This document shows positions 1-11,250 of a stretch of DNA of 64,000 nucleotides, in pieces (position 1 is the first letter of the stretch; every line of letters begins with the position of its first letter). Source of the DNA: Nemertoderma westbladi (taxonomy: Eukaryota > Xenacoelomorpha > Nemertodermatida > Nemertodermatidae); NCBI GenBank assembly GCA_032718475.1, contig JAUCBJ010003949.1, positions 1 through 64,000 of the forward strand, in the 5' to 3' direction. The position numbers and the translations under genes were made by a program. Under the pieces are notes generated by a model. The model searched no databases and was not told the DNA's origin. It worked only from the letters and a program-made list of their open reading frames with translations.

Positions 1-336
1 GAAGACATATAGATTTGGCGGGTTAAACTGCCAAAGGTCTTAAAAGCGCGAACAGTAACAGTTATAGCTTCTTGATTGCGGCGTAAGCAATCAAGTTGAT
101 AGTACCGGTCGACCGGTAACCAGTAGGCCTGACTGCCTGATCATCCGGACCGGTACTTACTTACAGTACAGGTACAGCAGTACTATTTCGATTGTGATAT
201 TGTATATTGTAGGCTGCTAGGGGATTAGGGATTGATCACCCCTTATTCCTTTGCATGGTTTACTTATTTCTGTCAGTTTTATTTACTAGTAGGCTAATAT
301 TGAGCAAAAGACGTGTAAACCTGCTCAGATTGTACA

Positions 337-905
337 GATAATTTGTAGGCTGGACTGTTGTCTGACTGTTGATAGGTCTGAACGGATTGCAGTGCATGTA
401 GAGTGTATGTCCGATAAAGTGCCGGTTAGAAATGTAGGGGCAGCCAGAGCTGTAAGGTAAATCCCCCACCGAAAGAATAAGTCGTACTACTAGGTTAGAA
501 CGCATACTAACTAACCATTTCGGAGTCTGCATGTCCTGTAGTTTATTTAGGCTTAATAGTAGTCTGCCAGCGTTTGGTCTGTACTTTGTTTGTGTAGTCT
601 GTACGGGTAGCGTATAATTTTATTTAGATAATTTGTAGGCTGGATAGTTGTCTGACTGTTGTTGGGTTTGAGGAAATTTCGGTGTGTGTAGAGCATCTGT
701 CCGATAAAGTGTTGGGAACGTAGGGGCTTCAAGTGCTGTGAGGTAAACCCCCTGTGAAGGAATAAGTCGTACTACTAGGTTAGAACGCATACTAACTAAT
801 CATTTCGGAGTCTGCATATACCGTAGTTTGTTTAGGCTTGATAGTAGTCTGTCAGTATTTGGTCTGCATTTTGTTTGAGTAGTTTGTACGCGTAGCGTAA
901 TATTT
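337..905. repeat. Two-copy tandem repeat, ~290-bp unit
   Basis: A block starting GATAATTTGTAGGCTGG at 337 is repeated from 627 (period 290). Both copies share a central stretch around AATAAGTCGTACTACTAGG and a TTTCGGAGTCTGCAT motif. They have diverged by substitutions and small indels, so the duplication is not recent. It lies in the non-coding leader upstream of the gag-like frame. Confidence 0.85.
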
Positions 906-2252
906 ATTATTCAGAGTTTATGCGATTATTCGCAACATTCATATCCCCAAGTTTATTCCTACAGTAATTGTGTTTGTTATACATACCGTTATAGTTAAAC
1001 TAACCCCGGTACTACATCAGGGCTGCTCGGCGTAGGTAAAGACTGGAGATTTTGTGCTTTGGTCACTCCGGCAGATACCGTGGTTCTTTTAGCTGTTCAA
1101 GTATTTTTAACTACTGATTATTTGTTGTACAAGTACTTGTACCTAATTTAGGGTTTAGTGTACAGTGCTTTCCGAAAGCAATTAGTGTGTAGGCAGTATA
1201 TTTGTGTTGTAAAGTGGTTAATAGGCACGTTGGTTCTGGTAGACCGCGGTAATTAATCTCTAGGTAGGAACACTCCGTGATACATAACGTAGTACCTATA
1301 GCGATACGGTTATAGGTCGTCAGGCGGTGGTATTTTCCTATCTGGACAACGCAGTATATTTACTACTACTTATTATTTTCAAATACCGTAGTAACCTGTC
1401 CGTCGTAATAACCAGATATTCTAACCCTTTGTTAGGCTGGTTTGTAGATTCCCTGTAAAATTACCCTAAAAATTCGTATTTGTGTATTTGTAATTTTTGT
1501 GTTTATTTAGAGATTGTAATCTCACCCAGATTGTACGTAATTTGTAGTAATAAGTAACTTAGGTAAATTAGAATTATTTGTTTTAGTGTCCAATAATTAG
1601 CACTTCACTGAGAGCGCACAGCTTTTGTGTAGTGATTAATTCCCAGAAATAATAACATCTATTTCAATATTGTAACAAAACCCCTCATACGGGTACATAT
1701 AAATCCACTAAATCTATTAATAAAATAGTAGGCCTGTTATACAACACTTAGGTCTTAATATCAGTTGGACTGCTGCTCAAATAACGGTAATAAAGTAAGT
1801 AAAGTAACCAAGTAACCCCTAACATTCAGAAATTCAATTATTTTTAAAATAATTGACATACCGGTATTTACAATAGGCTTATTATATTTATTCTATAAAT
1901 TTACTGATTTAGGCTGAAATCATACCGGTATTCTGTAATTAATTCTAGTCTGTAATAATTATACTTATATATACTATAAGTGTCAGCTGTATACCGGTAT
2001 TCACGATAGGCCTATTATATATTTATATATAGTTGTGCTAAAATTATATACCGGTACTCTGTGACAAATCTAGTCTGTAATAATACTTATATATATACTA
2101 TAAGCATACCGGTATTCTAATATATTATATATATATCACGCTACACTGAGTAGCAGTATCGGTAATTAATTATTAGGCTAACAGTGATACTGAATTACTA
2201 GACTTACTTTAGCTGTATTTATAGCCGTAGGCATTCAACTGTGTAAACAAAC
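906..2252. other. Non-coding leader, ACCGGT-rich
   Basis: No gene seen. Between about 1850 and 2125 the motif ATACCGGTATT recurs about five times among runs of TATATA, in short diverged tandem blocks. These may be regulatory or simply low-complexity leader sequence of the element. Confidence 0.5.
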
Positions 2253-2963
2253 ATGTCTGACACAAAACGGGCACTGTCAGATAGTCTTTTGGAAGGTGTT
2301 AGAATGAGTCTTAGACTTGGACAGGGTCTTGAAAGGAAGATGGCAGAGGCAATGGCAACAGCAGAAGCGGAAAGAAAGGCGGCAGAGACAATGGCAACAG
2401 CAGAAGCGGAAAGAAAGGCGGCAGAGGCAATGGCAACAGTAGAAGCGGAAAGAAAGATAGAGACACCTGTACTCCCAGAACCTGCCTATAAATTCCCTTT
2501 GTACAGTACTAAACTACCTGTGCCCAGTAGGACTGTTCCCGAGTCCGAACCCATCCTGGACGCCGAGCGAGATATTAAGAATTTATCGCCCGTCGTCTCT
2601 CGCTTGCCCGCTACTACGTTGGCGACTCCCGCTTCGGCGGTCGAGTGGGTAGCTGAGGGACGACGGGAGATGGGTCTCCTGCTCGAGCAGCTGAGGGAAA
2701 ACTGTTTGTGCTCCTCTCAGCAGGTCCGGGAAATGGAAGAGACTGTTCAGCAGCTCAAGGGAACAGTCAGGGAAAGTACGTTAGAGTTGCAAAAGGTGCA
2801 GCAAAGTATCGCGTTAGAACGCGATAAATTAGTCAATTTACAAAAGGGTATACCACCACCCCCTGTAACAATGTGTCAACCCGTTAGGTCTGAAGTATCT
2901 CATGCGCAAGGTGTGGAGCATACACGCATCTATCTACGCAGAAAACACCGGAAAACAAGGTAA
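2253..2963 (+). pseudogene. Gag N-terminal region, BEL/Pao-like retroelement
   Basis: This 236-codon frame starts at the first ATG after a long non-coding leader. Residues ~31-69 are three copies of a 13-residue Ala/Glu/Lys-rich unit (AMATAEAERKAAE type) predicted to be coiled coil, encoded by a 39-bp tandem repeat at about 2344-2458. A second helical, Gln/Glu-rich stretch follows (residues ~155-200). This fits the assembly part of an LTR-element Gag. The frame stops at 2961-2963; zinc knuckles continue in another frame from 2999, so either a frameshift separates them or the proteins are made separately. The stop overlaps a perfect 5' splice-site-like string (AAGGTAAGTGAG). Retroelement origin is confident; BEL/Pao assignment rests on the neighbouring frames. 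Confidence 0.6.
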
Positions 2964-2998
2964 GTGAGAAACCCGTCTCTAGGAGAAAGGTAACACCA

Positions 2999-3823
2999 GT
3001 GTGTTATACAGACGACGGCGAAAGCCAGACTGCTCAAGGAGAGGATAGCGGGAAAGACACTGAAAGATCTTACTATGACAACAAAGCGACTAAGGACGTA
3101 AGTAAATTCAAGTCTCGAACCAATGACAGGAGAGAACAGGTAAGAAAAACTCCTCCTACGTCTCCCAAGAGAATTCAGGTGAGAAAGCCCGAGGAAAGAA
3201 CGAGCGTGCACCACACAGCACATGTTAAAGTAAGTAACATCAAGCCCAAATGTGTGTTGTGCGACGGGCCCCACCGTTTGAATATGTGTGATAAATTCCT
3301 AAAGAAATCATTAAAGGATAGACGTGAAGTCATGTGGGATAAGCGGTTGTGTTATAATTGCCTCAGACGAGGACACCAACGGCGAACCTGTTACTCCGAC
3401 GCAAGGTGTGCGAAGTGCGGCGCGAAACATCATATTTTGTTGCACACCGAATTCGAAAGAAACAGCCCGAGTCAGGTAAGTGAGTCCAAACTACATGTCC
3501 AATTCAGTGATGTGAACGACACTGACCAAAGTTCTGAGATGGAAGGATTCTATACGGACGAATTCTCAGACGAAAACGAATCCTGTTACTTAATAAATAC
3601 CGCAGTGTATCGAGCACTTACGCATGAGAAGGAAACCGACAGTGAGCTCCCCCTAACTACTTCTGACAGACAACCATCTTGGAAAGCGCCACCTTCCAAT
3701 GTAGGAATCCGAGAATTTCCTGTAGTCCAGGTAAGGGTCCACGGACCTAAAAGGAGTTATGTAGTGAACGCCCTCCTTGACTCCGGTAGTACAGGAACAT
3801 TCATCGACAAAGAACTAGCCTAA
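2999..3823 (+). pseudogene. Gag zinc-knuckle region and start of aspartic protease, BEL/Pao-like
   Basis: A 274-codon open stretch with no confident start. Two cysteine-rich knuckles are visible. The first is a canonical CX2CX4HX4C-type knuckle at 3349-3390 (Cys-Tyr-Asn-Cys ... Gly-His ... Cys). The second follows directly (Cys-Ala-Lys-Cys-Gly-Ala-Lys-His-His). An upstream Cys pair begins at 3251. The arrangement is typical of Pao/BEL Gag-Pol. Near the end the retroviral-type aspartic protease signature appears: hydrophobic residues then Asp-Ser-Gly-Ser (codons 3779-3790). A TAA at 3821-3823 ends the frame just after the active site; the same frame reopens and carries the rest of the protease-like domain. 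The stop is therefore a disabling mutation or a readthrough point, more likely the former given the deletion downstream. Confidence 0.75.
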
Positions 3824-3865
3824 GACATCTTTGCTGGACAACCCAAGTTCCGAACTAAGCTAAAC

Positions 3866-4678
3866 ATGTCAGGAATTATGCAGGATTGGAAATCTACAGT
3901 AATCGCGGATTATTATGTAGGTGCGTTGTCCACCCCCCAGGATGAACTAGGAGAACACAGCATAAGGTCAGTAAAAATGGTAGCGATAAAGAACTTCGCG
4001 ACCAGCCAAGAGGAACCTTATAACTGGGATGAGGACGATTTCACCCAGCAGCTTGAAATACCTAGATTCAACACCGATTACCCTGGAGTCCAAATACTCA
4101 TTGGTCAAAATGCGCATGAAGCGCTCGAGACATTGGAGAAACGGCCTGCTCAACCGCAACCACTACAAGTCTATGCGGGAAGAACTAGAGTAGGTTGGTA
4201 CTTTACTGGCCCTTCTCGTAGAACTCTTATAGAAAGATTACCAAAAGAACAGGTATATCAATTAAGTGAACGGGAAGTGGAGAGCAGTGAAGTTGACGAC
4301 CCAACTGAGGGAACACCATACTCCTCAGATAATGACGACATCAACTCCAATGTAGATCAATGGAGACATTGCCCCGAGACGATCAATCTAGCCGACATCG
4401 CCTCCAGAGGAGCAACTCCTCAAGAACTGACAGATACTCCAGACTGGTTAGGTGGACCCGACTTCCTAAGTAAAGAAGATGAATGGCCTCCTCAGCTTAT
4501 CCCGGTGAAGATTAGACAGGCCAAGGGAGCGGAGAAAGTAACACAACCACATCGCCCAGCTGGTCGTTTATGTTTACCGGAAAGAGACCGAAAACTGTCC
4601 GGAAACTATGGAAGGCAAGATACTCTTCCCACGACCACCTCCCTAATCCAACAAATATCTAGGGACTCCATAACGTAA
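3866..4678 (+). pseudogene. BEL/Pao Pol remnant: end of protease-like domain fused to RNase H end, RT deleted
   Basis: It is in the same frame as the preceding knuckle/protease stretch. The first ~100 residues end in a VQILIGQNAHEAL-type motif, the usual end of the Pao-family peptidase domain. At about 4340-4360 the sequence jumps to QWRHCPETINLADIASRG, which is the tail of the BEL/Pao RNase H region, followed by a W/GP motif (DWLGGPDFL). The reverse transcriptase core, normally several hundred residues, is absent, so this is an internal deletion derivative that cannot encode its own replication. It stops at 4678. No integrase core is visible after it. Confidence 0.75.
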
Positions 4679-4679
4679 C

Positions 4680-6319
4680 AACATACGGAGTGGGTGTGTG
4701 ACTATATTATTTTATATTTATTTTTATTATTTTATATTTATGTATGTATTATTATGTAATTTTATTATAATCGTTTTATTTAATTTTGTAGCATGTTATT
4801 TTAGCGATTATTTAGTAGATTAGTGCAATATATTCGCATTTATTACGTAATTACTTATATTATATATTTAGTGCGACGGCGAGAAACAATTCTTTTTCTC
4901 TTTCCTTACTGTCCGTATTACATTATAAATACGTAACTACAGTAAGATGAAATCTCCGTACTTATTGAAGTACAATAAAGCCACTACTATATTCAAGTAT
5001 TATTGGTAGGCAGAGTATTAGGAATGCAAAGTTCAGATCCTCGTGTCTCGGCTAAACCAAGCTCTGGATAGACCTTGGAAACGACTTGCCTCTTCACACT
5101 GACATTGCTTCGTGCAATATTGCTCTCATACCGTATATTAAATAATACATATAGTAGCGTGATGTCCCTTTAACAGTAGCGTAAAACGCAAAATAAATCT
5201 GTTAAACCCTTTGACCATCTGCAATTCTAGTCGATTAAGATATCGCGGCACCCACCGATATACTTGAAAGACAAAATTCTAGAATTAGTGGTTAACGTCC
5301 CCAGACAAGTTCTGGAATAAACTGGTGCCCATCCTAAATATTAATTATTAATATTTACAAAATCTGTCAAATTTTAGATCCTTTAACATTCTAGTCGATT
5401 AAGATATCGTAGCACTTACCGATACTCTTAAAAAGACAAAATTCCTAGAATCAAGGATCCCAGTCCCCAGACACGTTCTGGAATAAAATTACGTCTATTT
5501 AACATTAAATAATAAAATTTACGGGAATAAATTTAAATTCATATATTTCAATGACTTTAATAAATTGTCATTTTGTACAATTTATAACATTCCCAAAATT
5601 CCATTAATTAATAGATCATGGGAGCGGAGATTCACTCTATTAAGTGTATTTGTGTGCGAGAATCTCCAATATATAGTCAATAGCCGATAAAATTCATAAA
5701 ATCATATATAGAGAGGATATTGACAATTAAAGAATTACTATTAAATAGCATCCCAGATCTGTATGCATGGGAATTACCCTAATTCTACCGCTAGCTTTCC
5801 ATAATGTCACCATGGCAACAACCACGCTAGAATTAGAAGCGAGTTAACAGAACAATAAAAAGCTTGCTCATTGAATAGCATACGGAATAAATAGCACACC
5901 GCTAGTATCCAAGGATACATAATAACAACGTGACATTCTGGAAGGCACTTGACTAACGGACAAATGACTCGAATGTGTGATAGAATGTGTACCATTTGTG
6001 ACAGTTACGTGGAATTTGTGCGTTTGTAGGTGAATGTCACTACTAAGGTGTGTTTACAGTAGCGAGTCGCAATTGTGAAAGTAACCCTAACTCTCCAGTA
6101 AGAACCTGAAGTATATCTAAGCCTTTGGGACGGACGGTGGAGTGACTTGTGCTGGTTGTTGTAGTCGTTGTGCAGCTACGACGTTGGCGATAGGCACCTC
6201 GACGAAAGTACACCAGCGCTGAGGATCTCGCACTGTCCGGGGGCAGAGAGGGGTAGGCAGCGACGCCCGCTCGCCTAAATATAAACTCATTATAATATGG
6301 ATAAACTTATATAGCAGAT
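4680..6319. other. AT-rich non-coding stretch with a two-copy 164-bp repeat
   Basis: No gene seen. At 5224 and 5388 the string ATTCTAGTCGATTAAGATAT starts two diverged copies of a ~164-bp unit, each ending near CCCCAGACA-GTTCTGGAATAAA. The rest is AT-rich without recognisable features. Confidence 0.6.
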
Positions 6320-7845
6320 ATGATTGAGTTGATAGAAGATGATCTTGGTATCAGGGAGCGATATACTCTACCTTTACAAGCGTTTGTTGATAGCTTGATA
6401 CGCGGCGACGCTGGTCCAACTACTACGGAGGGCGATGGTCGTTATATCTAACTGCCAATGTCCCGGGAGCAACTTGAGCGTGGGTTGGACTGTAGAAAAT
6501 TCACCGCTCGCTATACGCATCGTAATGGTACGTATATGGACTTCTTAACTACTGGTCATCCTATCGACCTACACGATACGAACGATATAGACCCCAAAAG
6601 GGAAATGGTTTTATTTAAATATCATACCCAGCGGAAGCGGAACGATAAAATGAGACTCGAACACGAAAATTCTATTCGAAACCGACTCGAAAGTGCAGAT
6701 GTCGAAGAGCCGGATAAACGCAGCGACTTCACCAAAATATCTGGAATTCTTGAGAGAAGCCTATCTTGATATTACCAGTCAACAGAATCTAGAAACTCGA
6801 TATCCTCAAGGTATACATCATGACCGCATGGTAGAACTCAAACAGCTCTATTCCACTATGATGTATCTTACCGTCGATCGACCGCTACCTGTTGTACCGG
6901 ATAGCTTCGAACGGATGGAGGAATATTGTAAGCTGGAGAAAGATCACTCGCGTTTCCCCTATAAGACGTGCGTCTTTGGTATTATTGAGATGAATGCCCT
7001 AGACCCAACCAACAAACGGAAAGATATAAACATCCGCGGAGACGTTGCGCTAAACACGGTTTTACTCGCTATACTTACGGGAGTTTCGAGCGAAACTTGT
7101 TCGATGTATCACCTACGCTCGCTCGGCTCAAACGATCCTTAAATAAACCTATGATCAGAGTTCCGGAATACTCGATCAGACCTCCTCATTCCCTAGTGAG
7201 ACCTCAAGCTCTTGATCTTAATAGTATGACGGATCCTCCTGAACTGTATTCATTGTTTAAAGATCTAGTGTTACCCGAGCAATTAGTCGGTGGCACTCCG
7301 GTTGTGGGCTCCCTAAATATCCGCCCATCTTACCTGGCCGGATTGGGGCACGGACACCTGATATCGCCATTCAACCGTATAATCGTAATCGTCCCCATTT
7401 AACACGATACAACCGTCATCAAGGTGGAGGAGAGCGTTGTACGAAACGAGTTAAACGCTATTCTACAAAGATCAGAAAAGAAACCTACGTTTGTTCAGAT
7501 AAACTTAAATTATAACGGCAAGTCCAAGCGGTAAACGGATTGGCTTTATCCCAGTTCGATTGGGAAATCCAGAATCTCTAAGACGATATTGAGCTTGGAT
7601 GACCCTATTCTCGGCGAGAGTTTGGACGAACGTATCCAACGATGAGCGGAGGAAAATCAGCTTGAGGAGAAGCATGTCGAAACGGCGGATACCCCGACCA
7701 TAATCCTACACCTTATGATGCAATCACATTGCACCCTTCACCCAGGAGTTATGGCCCTCCTAGTAAAGTGGCTCCCCCCAAAGCGAAAAGGACTCTTGCT
7801 AGCTTTAAAAAACTGCGTAAACGCCGTCCACGCAAGACAGACTAA
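6320..7845 (+). pseudogene. Unrecognised, broken coding block with a basic C-terminal tail
   Basis: Base composition shifts from AT-rich to balanced, and long protein-like stretches follow one another. The first starts at ATG 6320 and meets a TAA at 6449-6451; the same frame continues to about 6740. Reading then moves to a second frame (about 6740-7142) and, near 7110-7140, to a third up to about 7400. A last stretch (7693-7845) ends in a Lys/Arg-rich tail (codons ~7785-7842). These breaks fit one original protein of roughly 450-500 residues with one nonsense codon and at least two frameshifts. No zinc knuckle, protease, polymerase or integrase motif is seen. The tail suggests nucleic-acid binding. 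Its place just before the candidate 3' LTR suggests a Gag- or Env-position protein of the element, or an old integrated viral gene. I do not recognise the family. Confidence 0.5.
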
Positions 7846-7923
7846 CTGTTTAGGGTATTTTTATATTTTAGAAACTGTGATTTTTTATATTTTATAGAAT
7901 TAAATCCCATTTTCTGGGAGCGG

Positions 7924-9123
7924 TGTAAAAGCTTTTGCGGGATATAACTGGCCCTTTTGCTTCGCAATCCAGTTTCCCTTAATGCGCTCAAATACTCTAA
8001 AGAAAAACTCCCTAACTCAAAGGATGAAAGCTACCGGCTGATTGGCTGATTTGCCTAGCGACGGCCTCTTTGTTGGGTTCGATCAACCAACCAGAGCAAG
8101 GTCAACCAAGCAGAGCGATTCAGCCTTATGTTGGCTAAATCAATGTAATTGGCTGCAAAGGCTAGGGTGGTTTGGCATTTTAGACGATTTGGAACCTGTG
8201 GAATATGGAACTCTGCCAATGAGAGCTTTTCCTTTCTGTGTTGAAATCTACCTGCAGCAGCTCACAGGGTTCAGTGTGTTGGTTTTCCTGATGCCATGAA
8301 CATCGGCCATGGAATTATTCTGAATTATTCCAACATTAGAACGTCTTTAATTATAAGATCACATAACTGTTACCGGTACATGACCAGCACTGGACAGCGT
8401 GAGGACCGGTACGGTACCTGCTGCTGTATTGCACATTATTTACTGCTATTTGCTGTTTGTTATTAAATGTATCATTCGTTTGCATATTGTTATTTGGAGA
8501 ATAACTATAAACGATCAGAAACCCCGATCTTCTTGATACACTAAGGTTAGAGAGACCGGCTACATATAGCAATTGCGGCTTATATTATCGTGGTTTGTAG
8601 TGTGTAGTGAATTGAATGCTATTTTATAGGCCCTACAAATGCCGGTTGCTATTCTCTTTATATATGATTAAAATCAGTGACTATCGGCAATTCAGTGTGC
8701 AGCGGTGTGCAATAGTCTGTATGTGCTTGTCCGCGTAACAAAGCATCTCCTAAAGAATGCGTCTTATGTGTAACTTATAATCCATTCGTTGTGTTTAGTG
8801 TAAGCCATAGCTCTGTTTATATAGATAGAGCGCCACGTCCTAAAGGAACTGCTAATATTTCCCGAAAGTGAATAATATTTGTCAGAGATTATATATTAAC
8901 GATCAATCGAATAGTACGGTAGGCCTGCACCGCAATCAAATTAAAGCATCCGAATCCAGTCTCCCGGGTATATCCAGCGGGTGAATGGTCGCGCATAGAC
9001 TGGCTTCGGCTAATGTTGGATTTATTTGTGTCAAATACTTGTCATAGGCTAAAGTCGATTTATAACCTAGAAGACATATAGATTTGGCGGGTTAAACTGC
9101 CAAAGGTCTTAAAAGCGCGAACA
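7924..9123 (+). repeat. Candidate 3' LTR, ~1200 bp
   Basis: It begins TGTAAAAGC directly after a purine-rich GGGAGCGG and ends GCGCGAACA, giving short inverted TGT...ACA termini. The last 54 bp equal the first 54 bp of the window. A small hairpin (AACTGG...CCAGTT) lies near 7948-7978, and a TATATATGA is present near 8662. The left boundary is inferred from the termini alone; the rest of the 5' partner lies outside the window. No host gene is seen inside. Confidence 0.4.
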
Positions 9124-9125
9124 CC

Positions 9126-9317
9126 CAGATACACGTTTCGGAGCACCTAACCGCCCACCGAGCCTCTCTACTACGCGAACTCGTTTCTCTAAAGAAATCC
9201 AAGGATCTACACTCTGCTTTCAGTTATAACGGGGCGATCTTGGCCAAGGTCTCTGCGACGGATAAAGTTTTTACCATAACATCCGCTGGAGATATAAAAT
9301 CACTTCTCAAGAAATAG
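9126..9317 (+). pseudogene. 3' end of an FP/L1-ORF1-like retrotransposon protein
   Basis: An open stretch of 63 codons ending in TAG at 9315-9317. It reads as the C-terminal domain found in many invertebrate non-LTR retrotransposon ORF1 proteins (the baculovirus FP-like domain): a VSEHLTAHRASLLREL motif, a Lys-rich helix, a Gly-x-Ile-x-x-Lys strand and a final DIKSLLKK. The 54-bp repeat adjoins it on the left, so the LTR-type element appears to have inserted into this older copy. Only the tail is present. Confidence 0.6.
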
Positions 9318-9459
9318 GCATAGTCAGTCAGGATAAAATTTACCAAATATATCTACTAATTCTAGAGTTACATATACAGACACTGGTAATGCTGTCAAGC
9401 AATTGGGACTCCATACCACCTGTCCAAGATCAGAGCTTCTATTATTATGAATCTTGTTA

Positions 9460-9810
9460 CATTCAAATGACCCGATGTTTTGAATGAAAATATGGGTTTT
9501 TCTTCTTTCTTCTTTTTTTTTTATTGTATACGTTGCAATATTCACCAGTGATCTGAGATATTGATTTTGAACGGAAATGTACATCCAAGTGACTTGAGAT
9601 TTTGAATGAAAATATTAATTTTCTTTCTTTTTTTTTAATTTATTGTATATGTTGCAATATTCACCAGTGATCTAAGATATTGATTTTGAACATTCAAGTG
9701 CCTTGAGATTTTGAATGGAAATATTAATTTTCTTTCTTTTTTTTAAATTTATTGTAAATGTTGCAATATTCACCAGTGATCTGAGATATTGATTTTGAAT
9801 AGAAATGTAG
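9460..9810. repeat. Three-copy tandem repeat, ~110-120-bp unit with poly-T
   Basis: Each copy contains TTTTGAATGRAAATAT, a T-rich run, then GTTGCAATATTCACCAGTGA and GAGATATTGATTTTGAA. Copies start near 9466, 9592 and 9703 and differ mainly in the T run and small indels. Confidence 0.85.
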
Positions 9811-10103
9811 ACCTTGAACTGAGTATATATTTTTTTTAGAAATTTTTATGACTCAGAGGATCTTGTTCATATACTGATATTTAGTAATACATATCTACTA
9901 AGCATATATTAAATATTTAAAAATAGATTAAAATAATTCATTTTATAATAGACCTCCCCTCCGCCCATACTTATAATATTCTGCTTAAATTTATATTACT
10001 GTTTATTTCTGCCAGTGAATTGTTAACAACGTGCTATATATAGTGGCCTACCTGTCTATATTTTCTTTTTCCGTGCTAAATTGTACTGTTAACGGAGTTT
10101 TAT

Positions 10104-11250
10104 TTGCCGCTCCACCTTTTTGCTCTACTTTATTATTATCTAATGCCATTCAATGACAGACCTGCATCTTGCAACTTTTGTTTTGCACCATTTCAAAAAT
10201 CAGATAAAAAAATTACATGCTCTATTTGTAAATGCGACTACCATTTTCAATGTGGAACATGTGCAGACATATCCTACAACGCTAGTTTATTTTGCATATA
10301 TTGTTACCTAAGTATATTCCCATTTAGCGACATTTCAAACAATGATGATGATATTTTTTCAAAAACGAGAAATGAAGATGATGAACCATTATTGCCGGAA
10401 AATTATGCAGATTGTACCCTACCTACTGTACACACACCATAATACTAATACCTTGATATCTACAGTAAATGACGAACTACAGAAACTGGATGGATGGCTA
10501 ACTGATAACAGACTATCTCTTAATCTAAAGAAAACGGAATACCTAATATTTTCAAACAAAACAAGAAACCACATAAACAGCGTTAAAATAAACAATATAA
10601 ATATTATCATAAAAAATGAAACAAAATTTTTAGGGATTTGGATAGATAACAAATTAACCTGGAAAAGTCACTGCGCATATGTCCTAAAGAAAATTTCTAA
10701 ATCTTGCGGTATTATTCTTCAAAATTCGACACATCTTACCTTTAAATATTTTAAAAATGCTTTATTTCACACTCATTCATCCTTACATATTATACGGCTT
10801 AGTACTATGGGGTAACACTTATAACAAATATATAAACCCCATTCGAATCAAAATAAATAAATTATTATGAGCAATCACCTTCAATCACTATCAAGCGCAC
10901 TCCAACCCGATTTACAAATCCATAAATATTTTGCCAATTGAAAAATTGTATAAATTAGAAGTAGCTAAACTAATGTGGGAGATTCATAATAAGAAAAAGA
11001 AAGAATTCATTTCAACCCGATTCACACAAACATCCCAAATTCACAGTCACGCTACTAGATCCACAACAATGCAGAACTATTTTATTCCCCGTACTAGATT
11101 GCTGTCCACACAAAATTCATTAAATTACAGAGGAACTATTATATGGAACTCACTAAGCATGGAACTAAAACAATGTAAGTCAAAACACTCATAAGCCAAA
11201 AAACTAAAAATATCACTTCTAAATAACCTACAAAATAATAATAAATAAAT
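10104..11250 (+). pseudogene. Internally deleted CR1/jockey-type LINE: zinc finger joined to RT C-terminus
   Basis: The 5' part (10104-10442) encodes a short protein with paired cysteines (CNFC, CSIC, a CDYHFQC turn, CIYC), the PHD/RING-like finger common in LINE ORF1 proteins. It runs into a degraded reverse transcriptase catalytic motif (Asn-Tyr-Ala-Asp followed by Cys, at about 10402-10416). From ~10440 in another frame the RT thumb follows: LSLNLKKTEYLIF, FLGIWIDNKLTW, an IHPYILYG-like stretch, then from 10931 the C-terminal domain ending near 11194. One stop (TGA at 10868) and at least two frameshifts break it. The body of the RT is missing between the finger and the catalytic motif. Confidence 0.75.

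Larger units (their letters stand above)
1..9123 (+). mobile_element. Probable degenerate LTR retrotransposon (composite), 5' LTR mostly outside the window
   Basis: The first 54 bases recur exactly at 9070-9123, so a direct repeat bounds the block; the left copy may extend beyond the window. Both copies end in CA. A candidate 3' LTR starts with TGT at 7924, just after a purine-rich GGGAGCGG. Between the repeats lie a BEL/Pao gag-pol remnant (2253-4678) and a second broken coding block (6320-7845). The LTR reading is inference: only the last 54 bases of the presumed 5' LTR can be compared, and no target-site duplication can be tested. The BEL/Pao remnant could belong to this element or be nested in it. 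Confidence 0.45.
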
